Program-made: the position numbers and the translations under genes | Assembly: GCA_002723345.1 (NCBI GenBank) | Contig: PBNV01000026.1 | Location: 1 to 63,122 of the forward strand | Direction: 5' to 3' | DNA length: 63,122 bases | From: Rhodospirillaceae bacterium | Lineage (GTDB): Bacteria > Pseudomonadota > Alphaproteobacteria > Rhodospirillales > UBA2165 | Notes under the pieces: model-generated | What the model saw: the letters and a program-made list of their open reading frames with translations, nothing else | The model's database searches: none | Told to the model about the DNA's origin: nothing | Shown here: positions 34,265-43,770 of the stretch, piece after piece | Position numbering within the stretch: the first letter of the stretch is position 1 | Layout of the letters: every line of letters starts with the position of its first letter

Positions 34265-37252
34265 ATGGCCACCAGTTCGCAGTCGTCAAAATCCGTATAC
34301 ACCATTCCCTCCGGAACGCCCTTCGCGGACGTATTAACGAAAGGCTTGCTTGATCAGGTAGCCGGTAATCCTCTTGCCCTAACCGGCTACACTCTTCTGC
34401 TGCCGACACGACGGGCCGTCCGAAGCATCCGGGAGGCCTTTTTGCGGATGAGCGGGGGAGAGCCACTTCTCCTTCCGAATTTGATTCCCCTCGGGGATTT
34501 AGACGAGGAGGAAATACTGCTGTCCGGCTGGCCCGGCGGCGGGATGTTCGCAGCGGAGGATTTACCGCCCGCCATTCCTGACCTCAGGCGGCAGCTTTTG
34601 CTCACCCAACTTGTCCATGCCAAGGAGAAGACTACGGTGCCTATTGATCAAAGCGCCCGGCTGGCCTCCGAACTAGGCCGTCTTTTGGATCAAGTTCAAA
34701 CCGAACAGCTCTCATTTGATAGTTTAGCCGGGCTCGTCCCCGCGGAGCTTGCGGAACATTGGCAGCTCACCCTGGATTTTTTGGAAATTCTCATTCAGGA
34801 ATGGCCGGATATTCTGGCTGAGGAGGGGTATCTTGACCCGGCGGACAGACGCAACAAATTGCTGGAAGCCCAAACCCGAAACTGGCAGACGTCCCCTCCC
34901 CCGGGCCCCGTGATCGCCGCTGGGTCGACGGGAAGCATTCCGGCAACGGCACAGCTTCTTAATTTGGTCGCGGCTCTCCCCGACGGCAGGGTCGTCCTAC
35001 CCGGCCTTGATCAGACACTCTCCGACGCAGAAATCAATGCCCTTGAAGAGACCCATCCACAATATGGAATGTACCATCTTCTCGAGAGGATGGAGCTTTC
35101 ACCGGCTGATGTACAGCTCTGGCCGTCTCCCCAGGAAAAACTAAACCGCCATCGCGCAGCCGTGATAAACACCGCTCTCCGCCCCGCCGTATCTCTCGGC
35201 GCTTGGCGCGACCAAAAACCCCTGCCGGCATCTGCGTTCGATCAAATTGACTATCTGGAATGTCCAAGTCCGGAGGAGGAAACCGGCATCATTGCCCTGA
35301 TTATGCGCGAAGTTTTGGAGACCCCAGGCAAGACAGCGGCCCTGATCACACCGGACCGCGATCTGGCACGGCGTGTCTCCGCGCAACTGCACCGGTGGGA
35401 CATTAAAATTGATGATTCCGCCGGGACGCCCCTTGCCCTGTCGCCGCCAATCACGTTTCTGAGGCTGTGCGCCACCTTGGTGTCGGGAGAGTTCCGTCCC
35501 GTAAATCTCTTGGAATTTGGCAAACACCCTCTCGCTGCGTGCGGTTATGATCCAGCGGAATTCCGTCACCTTATGCGACTTTTGGAAGTGAGCGTTCTGC
35601 GAGGACCGCTGCCCGCGCCGGGCCTGGAGGGCTTACGTAATCAGGTTGAAACGCAGGACGGGCCGGATGCCCTTTTATTGGTTCTAGATGCTCTTGAAGA
35701 AAAAACGGCTCGCTTGAGGGATATCTTTGCGCAGGGCAATGGTAGCCTTCGATCAACTGTGGAAGCTCATATCCGAGCGGCCGAGGATTTGGCGGCAACG
35801 GATAACCAAGATGGACCTGCCAGGTTGTGGGCCGGAGACGCCGGGGAGGCGGCAGCTGCTTTCATAGCAGAGGTCTTAGACAGTGCAGAGATTCTCAAGG
35901 TTATCAAGATAAGGGCTTATCCCGCCCTTCTGGACTCCCTGTTGGCAGACCGGTCGGTTCGCCCACGCTATGGAAAGCACCCAAGGCTGAATATCTGGGG
36001 CCTTCTCGAGGCCCGCTTGCAACACGCCGATGTGATGATCCTGGCCGGTCTTAACGAGGGTACCTGGCCGCCGGAGGTTCAAGGCGATCCCTGGATGAGC
36101 CGTCCCATGCGCAAGCGGTTCGGCCTGCCGTCCCCGGAACGGCGGATTGGGCTGACGGCGCATGATTTTGTACAAGCCTTTTGCGCCTCCCATGTTGTCC
36201 TAACCCGGTCCCGGCGCGTGGCAGGTACCCCGACGGTTCCTGCACGATGGCTTTTGCGCCTAGCCCAATTTTTTAAGGCCCACGAAAAGTATCCCGCACT
36301 TCTACCATCCAAACCGTGGGATCGCTTGCAAACACTTTTGGACAAACCGGACAGCGTTCGGCCCGTTGATCCGCCGGCACCCAGACCGCCTGTCAGGGCG
36401 CGGCCTCGGCGTCTTTCGGTCACCCAGATTGAGACCTGGATGCGTGATCCTTACGCGATATATGCCCGTCATATTTTAGATCTAAAGCCTCTGCCGCCTC
36501 TGGAACAAGAACCCGACGCCGCCGATTACGGCACGCTCATTCATCGAATTCTGGACGCCTTTGCAGACCGGTACCCGGCAGAATTAACGGCGGACCTCCC
36601 GGACGATGCCGAAGCGGAACTGATTGCACTGGGTCGTCAGCGCTTTCAAAACGTGCTTTTTCATCCTGCAGCCTGGGCCTTTTGGTGGCCCCGGTTTCTC
36701 CGGATTGCTAACTGGTTCGTTTCGAAGGAGCAGGTCGACAGGCCCGAAATCAAGCAGATTTGGAGCGAAGTTTTCGGAACGCTTGAGTTCGATGGAACCG
36801 AAGGAACTTTTCTTCTTACGGCCAAGGCAGACAGGGTTGATCTGCTGACCGACGGCACCCTTCGCATTATTGATTATAAAACCGGGGCTGCGCCGTCGGC
36901 CTCGGAAGTAAAAGCCGGATTCGCACCTCAATTGCCCCTGGAAGCGCTGATCGCGGGGGAGAGCGGGTTCAACGACATACCGGCCGCTAGTGTTGCGGCG
37001 TTGGACTATTGGCGGCTTCGCGGTAGCGTCCCACCGGGCGAGGTTATCCAGGTAGGCACTAAGGCCGCTCAACTGGCGGAGGAGGCAAGAGATGGATTAT
37101 TGGCGTTGATCCGGCTCTTTGACCAGAATGACACTCCCTATGAAGCCCGTCCACGCCCGGATAAAGCCCCCCGGTTTTCCGATTACGAACATTTGGCGCG
37201 CGTCAGAGAATGGGCGGTCGCCGGGGAGGAAAACGGGAGCCCGGACTTCTGA
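34265..37252 (+). CDS. addB: AddB subunit of the AddAB double-strand break repair nuclease
   Basis: A 995-residue helicase-like/nuclease subunit. The N-terminal part resembles an inactivated helicase domain (LLLPTRRAVRSIREAFLRM). The C-terminal RecB-type nuclease domain contains SVTQIETWMRDPYAIYARHI, DYGTLIHRILDAF and the catalytic LRIIDYKTG. With AddA it resects broken DNA ends and loads RecA. The ATG at 34265 is nine bases after murU; the stop overlaps the addA start by one base. Length is normal for alphaproteobacteria. Confidence 0.95.
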   Translation: MATSSQSSKSVYTIPSGTPFADVLTKGLLDQVAGNPLALTGYTLLLPTRRAVRSIREAFLRMSGGEPLLLPNLIPLGDLDEEEILLSGWPGGGMFAAEDLPPAIPDLRRQLLLTQLVHAKEKTTVPIDQSARLASELGRLLDQVQTEQLSFDSLAGLVPAELAEHWQLTLDFLEILIQEWPDILAEEGYLDPADRRNKLLEAQTRNWQTSPPPGPVIAAGSTGSIPATAQLLNLVAALPDGRVVLPGLDQTLSDAEINALEETHPQYGMYHLLERMELSPADVQLWPSPQEKLNRHRAAVINTALRPAVSLGAWRDQKPLPASAFDQIDYLECPSPEEETGIIALIMREVLETPGKTAALITPDRDLARRVSAQLHRWDIKIDDSAGTPLALSPPITFLRLCATLVSGEFRPVNLLEFGKHPLAACGYDPAEFRHLMRLLEVSVLRGPLPAPGLEGLRNQVETQDGPDALLLVLDALEEKTARLRDIFAQGNGSLRSTVEAHIRAAEDLAATDNQDGPARLWAGDAGEAAAAFIAEVLDSAEILKVIKIRAYPALLDSLLADRSVRPRYGKHPRLNIWGLLEARLQHADVMILAGLNEGTWPPEVQGDPWMSRPMRKRFGLPSPERRIGLTAHDFVQAFCASHVVLTRSRRVAGTPTVPARWLLRLAQFFKAHEKYPALLPSKPWDRLQTLLDKPDSVRPVDPPAPRPPVRARPRRLSVTQIETWMRDPYAIYARHILDLKPLPPLEQEPDAADYGTLIHRILDAFADRYPAELTADLPDDAEAELIALGRQRFQNVLFHPAAWAFWWPRFLRIANWFVSKEQVDRPEIKQIWSEVFGTLEFDGTEGTFLLTAKADRVDLLTDGTLRIIDYKTGAAPSASEVKAGFAPQLPLEALIAGESGFNDIPAASVAALDYWRLRGSVPPGEVIQVGTKAAQLAEEARDGLLALIRLFDQNDTPYEARPRPDKAPRFSDYEHLARVREWAVAGEENGSPDF

Positions 37253-40200
37253 TGTCAGGTACCGTGACAAACATAAGTGAGACCGGCCGCCTGGCAAACG
37301 CCTCGCAACAAGAAGCCATCGATCCACATGCCTCTGCCTGGGTCTCGGCGTCGGCCGGCACCGGGAAAACCAAGGTTCTGACGGAACGTGTCCTGAGCCT
37401 GCTATTGTCTGGCTGTCCGCCACAGAAAATCTTATGCCTAACGTTCACAAAAGCCGCGGCTGCGGAAATGGAAAGCCGCATATTCGGGTGTTTGGGCGAT
37501 TGGGTCATCTTGGATGATGAGGAACTCGAAAAACGACTGTCACAAATCCTAGGCATGCCGCCGGAAGCACATCACATGACACGCGCACGGCGTTTATTTG
37601 CCCAGGTCTTGGAAACGCCGGGCGGGACGCATATTGAGACCATCCACGCCTTTTGCCAGTCCCTTTTAAGGCGCTTCCCCTTAGAAGCTCAGATGTCACC
37701 GCATTTCACGCTGTTGGACGAACGGGACGCTGCGGAGTTGCTTGATGGGGCCAAAGAGCAGGTATTGACAGCTGCACGGAATGGCGAAGATGATGAGCTC
37801 GCAGACGCCTTAAAAGTAATCACCCAGCATCTCCACGAGACCGGATTCCCGGTCCTGTTGACGTCTCTGGCATCGGCACGGGGACGACTTCGGCGCCTTT
37901 TGACCCGGCACGGCGGATTGACGCAAACCATCAGTGCCACTCGGGCGCTTTTGGGCGTTAACGATACGACAACACCAGAGAGCCTGTTTAAAGCCGCGGT
38001 GTCAGATGGTTCTCATGATCATTTAGGCCTCAAACTTGCCGCTGAAATCTTGAGCGGGGGCACCAAGACCGACAAGGAAAACGGGCTTAAAATTCAAAAA
38101 TGGACCGACAATGCTAACAGGGACAGATTAGCCTTTGAGAATTATGCGGACGTATTTTTAACTGCGAAACGCGGGTCTGGTCCGATTGAAATTAGGAAAC
38201 GCCTTATCACCAAAAAATTGGCCGAAGATCATCCGGACGTTGCCAAAATTCTTACACGAGAGGCCGACCGACTTGTTCAGTACCTCCTCAAAGAGCGGGC
38301 CGCCATTACTGCCCAGGCAACGGGCGCAATGCTTAAATTTGGAAATGCGCTGCTGGCGGCTTACCAAACACAAAAAGACGCGCGCGCGCTCATTGACTAT
38401 GATGATTTGATCTTAGAGTCAGGCCGTTTGCTAAAACGTAAAGACGTTGCGCCTTGGGTGCTATATAAGCTGGATGAGGGTCTCGACCATATCCTCGTTG
38501 ATGAGGCTCAGGATACAAGTCCAGATCAGTGGGAGGTTATCACTGCCCTCGCGGAAGCTTTTTTCGACACTCAGGACGGCTCAGAGCCCTCGCGAACTGT
38601 CTTTGCCGTCGGCGACCTGAAACAATCAATCTACAGTTTCCAAGGGGCTGATCCGGATCAATTCAAAAAAATGAGGGAACGCTTCAGCCGCACGATCCCG
38701 GCAGCGGGCAAAGTCTGGCGGGAGGTCAATCTGACTGTGTCTTTTCGTTCCACTCAGGCTATTTTGGACGCCGTCGACACGGTTTTTTCCAGTGAACCTG
38801 CTGCTGACGGAGTAGCGCTAGACGGAGAGGTCATTCACCATATAGCTTTCAGGAGCGGGCATGGTGGGTTGGTTGAAATTTGGCCGCCTGTCGAGCCCCG
38901 GGAAATAGATGCGCCAGTCCCCTGGAAACCACCGGTTGAGCGTATCCGGGGAGATTCGCCAACGGCCCGTCTCGCTAATTTGATTGCTGAGCGGATACGT
39001 CGGATGATTGATAACCACGAGCTCCTTGAATCCAAGGGCAGACCTATCCAACCCGGGGATGTTCTGATCCTGGTCAGGCGACGCGGTCCTTTCATCGATG
39101 AAATTATCCGGGCTTTGAAAACACGCGATATTGGCGTCGCTGGCACGGACCGGATGGTGCTCACGCAGCAAATTGCCGTTCAGGACCTGATGGCCCTTGG
39201 CCGTTTTGCACTATTGCCAGACGACGACCTAACGCTCGCAATTGTGCTTAAATCACCATTGGTGGGATTGGATGAAGACGCGCTCTATACCCTGGCACAT
39301 GGTCGGGTAGGCTCTCTATGGTCGGAACTGACCCGCCGTCGAACGAATACAACGGCGTTTGCGGACGCCCACCAGTTTCTATCCGGCATCCTCGCGCGCG
39401 CCGACTATACAACTCCATTTGATTTTTATAGCGTCCTGCTGGATGCCCGCCAAGGGCGCCGCAAATTATTGTCCCGACTCGGTTTTGATGCTGCCGATCC
39501 AGTATCGGAATTTCTGAATTTAGCCTTGGACTTTGAGAGGACCCACGTGCCGTCCCTCGAGGGCTTTCTCCACTGGATGGAGACCGGGGAGGCCGAAATC
39601 AAACGGGACCTAGAACAGGCTCGACCCGACGCCGTGCGTGTGATGACCGTCCATGGTGCGAAAGGCCTAGAAGCGCCTATTGTTTTCCTACCCGATACAT
39701 TGCAGATGCCAAGTAAACTTCCAATTTTTTACTGGGTCGAAGACGAGGACGGTTCTGATCGGGCCATTCTCTGGCCCCCCCGCCGCGGTAATTTCGAGAA
39801 AATTGCTGAAGCCCAGCGAGAAAAATTGATAGAAGACAGAAATCGCGAATACCGTCGGCTTATGTATGTCGCGATGACGCGGGCAGAGGACCGTCTTTAT
39901 ATCTGCGGCTGGCATAGCAAAAAAAAGGCTCCCGAGGGATGTTGGTACGATCTTATGCATGCGGCTATTTCCGCTGCCGGAGAAATGCGACACGACCAGT
40001 TTTTAGCGGAGATGAAGGAGACGGCAGATAGCGAGATCTTCTTTATCAGGTCACCGCAGCATGTTCCGAGCGGCGCCCAATCAGCAAAAGACGAGATGAC
40101 TCTCGTTGATCTGCAGGATTGGATGCTGTCAAAGCCGCCGGAAGAACCAGCGCCGTTATCACCACTGGCGCCGTCTCAACCCGACGCGCCCGACCCCGTG

Positions 40201-40725
40201 ATCGAGTCTCCGTTAGGCGAAGATGGTGGCGACCGATTTAAGCGGGGAAATATCGTTCATACCCTCTTGCAAATGCTGCCACAGCTGGCAAAGGATGTCA
40301 GAGAAGCCGCCGCTCAGGCATTTTTAGCGCGCGGAATACATCAGCTGTCACCCAGCCTTCAAGAAGAAATTCTCAGGGAAACGATTGATGTGCTTAATCA
40401 TCCCGAGTTCGGTGACCTGTTTGGCCCTGACTCGCGCGCGGAGGTTCCGCTGGTGGGCGAAATCGGCGGACAGATCTTGTCCGCTCAGATTGACCGACTG
40501 CTGGTCTCAGATGGCAAAGTGATGATTGTGGATTATAAAACTAACCGGCCATCGCCATCGCGCCCAGACGACGTCCCCCTAATTTATCTCAAGCAAATGG
40601 CAGCTTACAGGAGCGCAATGAGGCAGATTTATCCGACTCATGATGTTGACTGCTTGCTCCTGTGGACAGATGGCCCCAAGCTGATGCACCTGCCAGCCAA
40701 CTCGCTCGCCGACCTAGCACCTTGA
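37252..40725 (+). CDS. addA: AddA helicase/nuclease subunit of AddAB
   Basis: A 1157-residue UvrD-type helicase with a C-terminal nuclease. Walker A is SASAGTGKTKVLTERVL, followed by LCLTFTKAAAAEM, Walker B ILVDEAQDTSPDQWEV, motif III VGDLKQSIYSFQGADPDQF, VMTVHGAKGLEAPIVFLPD and RRLMYVAMTRAEDRLYICGW. The nuclease motif is VMIVDYKTNRP near the C-terminus. The start is placed at ATG 37252, overlapping the addB stop (TGATG), rather than 14 codons upstream within addB. It is the motor subunit of end resection. Confidence 0.96.
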   Translation: MSGTVTNISETGRLANASQQEAIDPHASAWVSASAGTGKTKVLTERVLSLLLSGCPPQKILCLTFTKAAAAEMESRIFGCLGDWVILDDEELEKRLSQILGMPPEAHHMTRARRLFAQVLETPGGTHIETIHAFCQSLLRRFPLEAQMSPHFTLLDERDAAELLDGAKEQVLTAARNGEDDELADALKVITQHLHETGFPVLLTSLASARGRLRRLLTRHGGLTQTISATRALLGVNDTTTPESLFKAAVSDGSHDHLGLKLAAEILSGGTKTDKENGLKIQKWTDNANRDRLAFENYADVFLTAKRGSGPIEIRKRLITKKLAEDHPDVAKILTREADRLVQYLLKERAAITAQATGAMLKFGNALLAAYQTQKDARALIDYDDLILESGRLLKRKDVAPWVLYKLDEGLDHILVDEAQDTSPDQWEVITALAEAFFDTQDGSEPSRTVFAVGDLKQSIYSFQGADPDQFKKMRERFSRTIPAAGKVWREVNLTVSFRSTQAILDAVDTVFSSEPAADGVALDGEVIHHIAFRSGHGGLVEIWPPVEPREIDAPVPWKPPVERIRGDSPTARLANLIAERIRRMIDNHELLESKGRPIQPGDVLILVRRRGPFIDEIIRALKTRDIGVAGTDRMVLTQQIAVQDLMALGRFALLPDDDLTLAIVLKSPLVGLDEDALYTLAHGRVGSLWSELTRRRTNTTAFADAHQFLSGILARADYTTPFDFYSVLLDARQGRRKLLSRLGFDAADPVSEFLNLALDFERTHVPSLEGFLHWMETGEAEIKRDLEQARPDAVRVMTVHGAKGLEAPIVFLPDTLQMPSKLPIFYWVEDEDGSDRAILWPPRRGNFEKIAEAQREKLIEDRNREYRRLMYVAMTRAEDRLYICGWHSKKKAPEGCWYDLMHAAISAAGEMRHDQFLAEMKETADSEIFFIRSPQHVPSGAQSAKDEMTLVDLQDWMLSKPPEEPAPLSPLAPSQPDAPDPVIESPLGEDGGDRFKRGNIVHTLLQMLPQLAKDVREAAAQAFLARGIHQLSPSLQEEILRETIDVLNHPEFGDLFGPDSRAEVPLVGEIGGQILSAQIDRLLVSDGKVMIVDYKTNRPSPSRPDDVPLIYLKQMAAYRSAMRQIYPTHDVDCLLLWTDGPKLMHLPANSLADLAP

Positions 40726-40811
40726 CTGGATTACGTGGCGACCATAGACTCAAAAAACGATTAATATTGTTAGCGGGCTTGTTGTCCCACATGAAAATAG
40801 GACGCTTTTGA

Positions 40812-41129
40812 ATGGCTAAACAAGTAACAGACTCAAGTTTTGACGCCGACGTACTTCAGGCGGATGAACCAGTGCTCGTGGATTTCTGGGCCGAATGGTG
40901 CGGACCCTGTAAGCAGATTGCACCGGCTCTCGATGAGATAGGAGACGAACTGTCAGGTAAAATGACGCTCGCGAAAGTGAATATTGATGACAACCCTGAG
41001 TCACCGTCTAAATATGGCGTTCGAGGAATCCCGACACTCATGCTTTTCAAAGGAGGGGAAGTGGCCGCAACTAAAGTCGGCGCACTACCGAAGAGTAAAC
41101 TGAAAGAGTGGGTCGAGTCTGTTATCTAA
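40812..41129 (+). CDS. trxA: Thioredoxin
   Basis: A 105-residue thioredoxin with the redox motif WCGPCK in [16 protein letters not shown] and the cis-proline segment GIPTLMLF. It reduces protein disulphides and could serve as electron donor to peroxiredoxins. The ATG lies 86 bases after addA. A strong terminator follows. The addA-trxA order is common in alphaproteobacteria. Confidence 0.98.
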   Translation: MAKQVTDSSFDADVLQADEPVLVDFWAEWCGPCKQIAPALDEIGDELSGKMTLAKVNIDDNPESPSKYGVRGIPTLMLFKGGEVAATKVGALPKSKLKEWVESVI

Positions 41130-41167
41130 CCATCTTATGAAGCCGGCATCCCGGAAGGTTGAATTCC

Positions 41168-41199
41168 AACCCCGCCGATCCGGCGGGGTTATCTTTTTT
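41168..41199 (+). terminator. Rho-independent terminator after trxA
   Basis: A perfect 10-bp stem AACCCCGCCG/CGGCGGGGTT with a three-base loop ATC is followed by ATC and six T residues. It ends only 11 bases before the methyltransferase ATG, so it stands directly in front of that gene's ribosome-binding site. Confidence 0.93.
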
Positions 41200-41210
41200 A
41201 AGGGGACGTA

Positions 41211-42749
41211 ATGGGCGAGGCGTATTTGACAGATACCCCCTATGTTTGGGGAGCATATAACGAACTCAGCCCCCTATTTTTAAATTATATTTGTGCGTTG
41301 AACGGTCATCGCTCCCCGGACATCGAGAAGGCATTCACCTATTGTGAACTGGGAAGCGGCAATGGTGTCACTGTAACAGCGCTTGCTGAGCTCTATCCGC
41401 ACGGGTCATTTTACGCCATCGACTTTAACCAGGTTCATATCGACAACAGCAACCTCCTGCTATCAGACACTGATCTAGAAAATATCGGTTTTTACAAAAC
41501 AGATTTTAATGACCTGACGTCCCTTCCTGGACCCGACTTTGATTATATCGTATTGCACGGGGTTTATAGCTGGGTCAACGCCGGAACCCGAGACAATATC
41601 CGCAAGTTTATTGCATCCCGGCTAAAAGAGGGCGGGATTGTATATCTTAGTTATGACAGCCTCCCTGGTTGGTCGGCGATCACACCGCTTAGGGACATGG
41701 TCATAACCCACACAAAGAATATGTCTGGTGATTCGCTGACAAAAACCCAGGCGGGTCTGGATTTTCTCGAATTTCTTAAGTCTAACAAAGCTGCTTTCTT
41801 TGAGGACAATCTAACGGCGGTTGCATTTTTAGACCAAATGAAAGATTTCCCCTTAGACTATGTCTGCCATGAGTTCTTCGGCGACTCGGTACAACCTACC
41901 TACTTTCAGAATATCGCACATGATATGGAGAGTGCCGGTTTAGTTTTCTCGGGAAGCGCCATTCCTCATCTTAATTTTATCGATTTGGCAGCCCCATCAG
42001 AATTTCACGATCTTCTCAAGAAATCCGCGACGAGGGTCGAATTTGAAACAAATGGAGATTTTATTCGCAACCAGCGGTTCAGGAGAGATGTTTTTATAAA
42101 ATCCGAAGAATCGATGTCGGAGAAAGAGCAAGAAGCTCTCCTCATGAACTTGTCATTTGGAACAATTTGCGTTCAAGAGGATTTTCAGCGGAGCGTGGCC
42201 TTCGGAGATGTTGCCCTGAATTACGTCGCTGACTTATTCGAGAATCTAATTCAGGAGCTCTGTACAGGTGCAAAATCAATCAATCAACTTATAGAACTGA
42301 GCCAATTCTCAGCCTATCAACCGGCCTTGATTTTAGATGCCGTCCGGTTCCTCACAGCTGGCGGACAAGTCTTTCCATTTTCCCACACCACAGACGCTCC
42401 GGCAGAAAAGGACCTCACGGCCAACCGTTATACCCTCGGGGGACAGTATAATTTGCAAATCTTGAAGCATCGTCTTTTCGCTCAAGAATCTATTGGGATG
42501 GCGGCCATAAACACCGGTATAGTTGCGGAAGTTGCAATGTCGGACGCTTTGTTTGCACTCTGTACGGCGGAAGCGGAGCGGGATCACGTCTCCGACTGGG
42601 CATTTCAACGCCTCCTCGAAAAGAGGCAGGAAATAACAACTGAAAATGATGACCAAACCCAAGCACTCGCTGAAGCTGTGGGAGAGTTCCGACGCAAACG
42701 GCTTCCTAAATTCGTGGAGTTTGGGATCCTAACACCCGTGCCGGATTGA
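41211..42749 (+). CDS. SAM-dependent methyltransferase with PKMT-type regulatory domain
   Basis: A 512-residue protein. The N-terminal class I methyltransferase fold has the SAM motif YCELGSGNGVTVTALAEL near residue 45, AIDFNQVHI (motif II) and DYIVLHGVYSWV. The central and C-terminal parts match the methyltransferase regulatory domain found in rickettsial-type protein lysine methyltransferases and related proteins. The substrate is unknown; protein lysine methylation is an inference from the domain pairing. The ATG follows an AGGGGA site that comes immediately after the trxA terminator, leaving no room for a conventional promoter between them. Confidence 0.85.
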   Translation: MGEAYLTDTPYVWGAYNELSPLFLNYICALNGHRSPDIEKAFTYCELGSGNGVTVTALAELYPHGSFYAIDFNQVHIDNSNLLLSDTDLENIGFYKTDFNDLTSLPGPDFDYIVLHGVYSWVNAGTRDNIRKFIASRLKEGGIVYLSYDSLPGWSAITPLRDMVITHTKNMSGDSLTKTQAGLDFLEFLKSNKAAFFEDNLTAVAFLDQMKDFPLDYVCHEFFGDSVQPTYFQNIAHDMESAGLVFSGSAIPHLNFIDLAAPSEFHDLLKKSATRVEFETNGDFIRNQRFRRDVFIKSEESMSEKEQEALLMNLSFGTICVQEDFQRSVAFGDVALNYVADLFENLIQELCTGAKSINQLIELSQFSAYQPALILDAVRFLTAGGQVFPFSHTTDAPAEKDLTANRYTLGGQYNLQILKHRLFAQESIGMAAINTGIVAEVAMSDALFALCTAEAERDHVSDWAFQRLLEKRQEITTENDDQTQALAEAVGEFRRKRLPKFVEFGILTPVPD

Positions 42750-42755
42750 TCTTAC

Positions 42756-43679
42756 CTAAGAGCCGGTCTTACGGCGACCCTGGGTAATCACCAAAGTAAT
42801 GCCAAGCGCCACGAGCGCTCCACCAATAAAATGGTAGAGAAATAATTGCTCGCCAATGAAAGTAATCGCCAGGATTGCGCCGAAAACGGGGATTAAATTG
42901 AGAAAAATTGAGGCACGGTTTGGGCCTACCGCCCGCAATCCTGAATTCCAGATATAGATAGACAAAACCGATATAATCAATCCCATCACCAAAAAGACAA
43001 TGACGCTATTAATGGTGGCTGGAACAGGTCGCACTGTCATGGTTTCAACAACATAAAAGGGCAAAACGGACAGGCTTCCCGCCATGAGAAGCAGGAACAA
43101 CGTCGTTGTCACGCCGAGCTCTTTGGGCAAGCGATGCAATAGAGCGGCATAAATCGACCAGCCGATGATGGCAAAAACAGCAAAACCATCACCGATATTC
43201 ACGTTGAGACCAAGCAGCAGAGATAGATCGGCCTTAGCAACAATTACCAGGATCCCGGCAAAGCCCGCCACGATGCCCGCGCTTTGGCCTGGAGTTAGTT
43301 TGTCTTTGGTCAAAATCCAAGCTGCAACCGCCGTGACAGCGGGCTGAACAGCATTGATAACTGAAGCATTAATCGCGGTTGTAAAATTCACGCCCACCAT
43401 GAGCATCACGGAGCTACCAATTTGGATGATCCCCATGAAAATGATGAATTTCGCGTGGCGCCGAATGATTTCTGCTTTGCGGATTAGTTCGGCAAATACA
43501 AATGGTAAAAGGAAGACAGCCCCGACAAACCACCGCCAAAAAGAAAGGCCTAAAGGTGGGATTTCTTGATGAACCCCTCGCCCAATAACAATGCTGAGAC
43601 CCCATAGGAATGTCGCACAGGTAATAAGGAGATAAGCGATGCTCGGACGAGGTTCAAAAGTCTCCAGTTTTTTAAGCAT
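42756..43679 (-). CDS. EamA/DMT-family transporter
   Basis: A 307-residue inner-membrane protein with about ten hydrophobic helices in two EamA repeats. Family features include ATFLWGLSIVIGRGV near the N-terminus, NASVINAVQPAVTAVAAWI near the end of repeat one, and GPNRASIFLNLIPVFGAILA in repeat two. Members export amino acids or other metabolites; the substrate cannot be told. The gene converges with the methyltransferase, separated by six bases, and is downstream of folC on the same strand. Confidence 0.92.
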   Translation of the reverse strand: MLKKLETFEPRPSIAYLLITCATFLWGLSIVIGRGVHQEIPPLGLSFWRWFVGAVFLLPFVFAELIRKAEIIRRHAKFIIFMGIIQIGSSVMLMVGVNFTTAINASVINAVQPAVTAVAAWILTKDKLTPGQSAGIVAGFAGILVIVAKADLSLLLGLNVNIGDGFAVFAIIGWSIYAALLHRLPKELGVTTTLFLLLMAGSLSVLPFYVVETMTVRPVPATINSVIVFLVMGLIISVLSIYIWNSGLRAVGPNRASIFLNLIPVFGAILAITFIGEQLFLYHFIGGALVALGITLVITQGRRKTGS

Positions 43680-43770
43680 GTTGCCGTAAAACCCGCTGGC
43701 GTGGGAAACAAATCTCGAGAGGCAGCCAGTTTGGTATCATAAGGCACTTTATGAGACCAATTGACACGGT

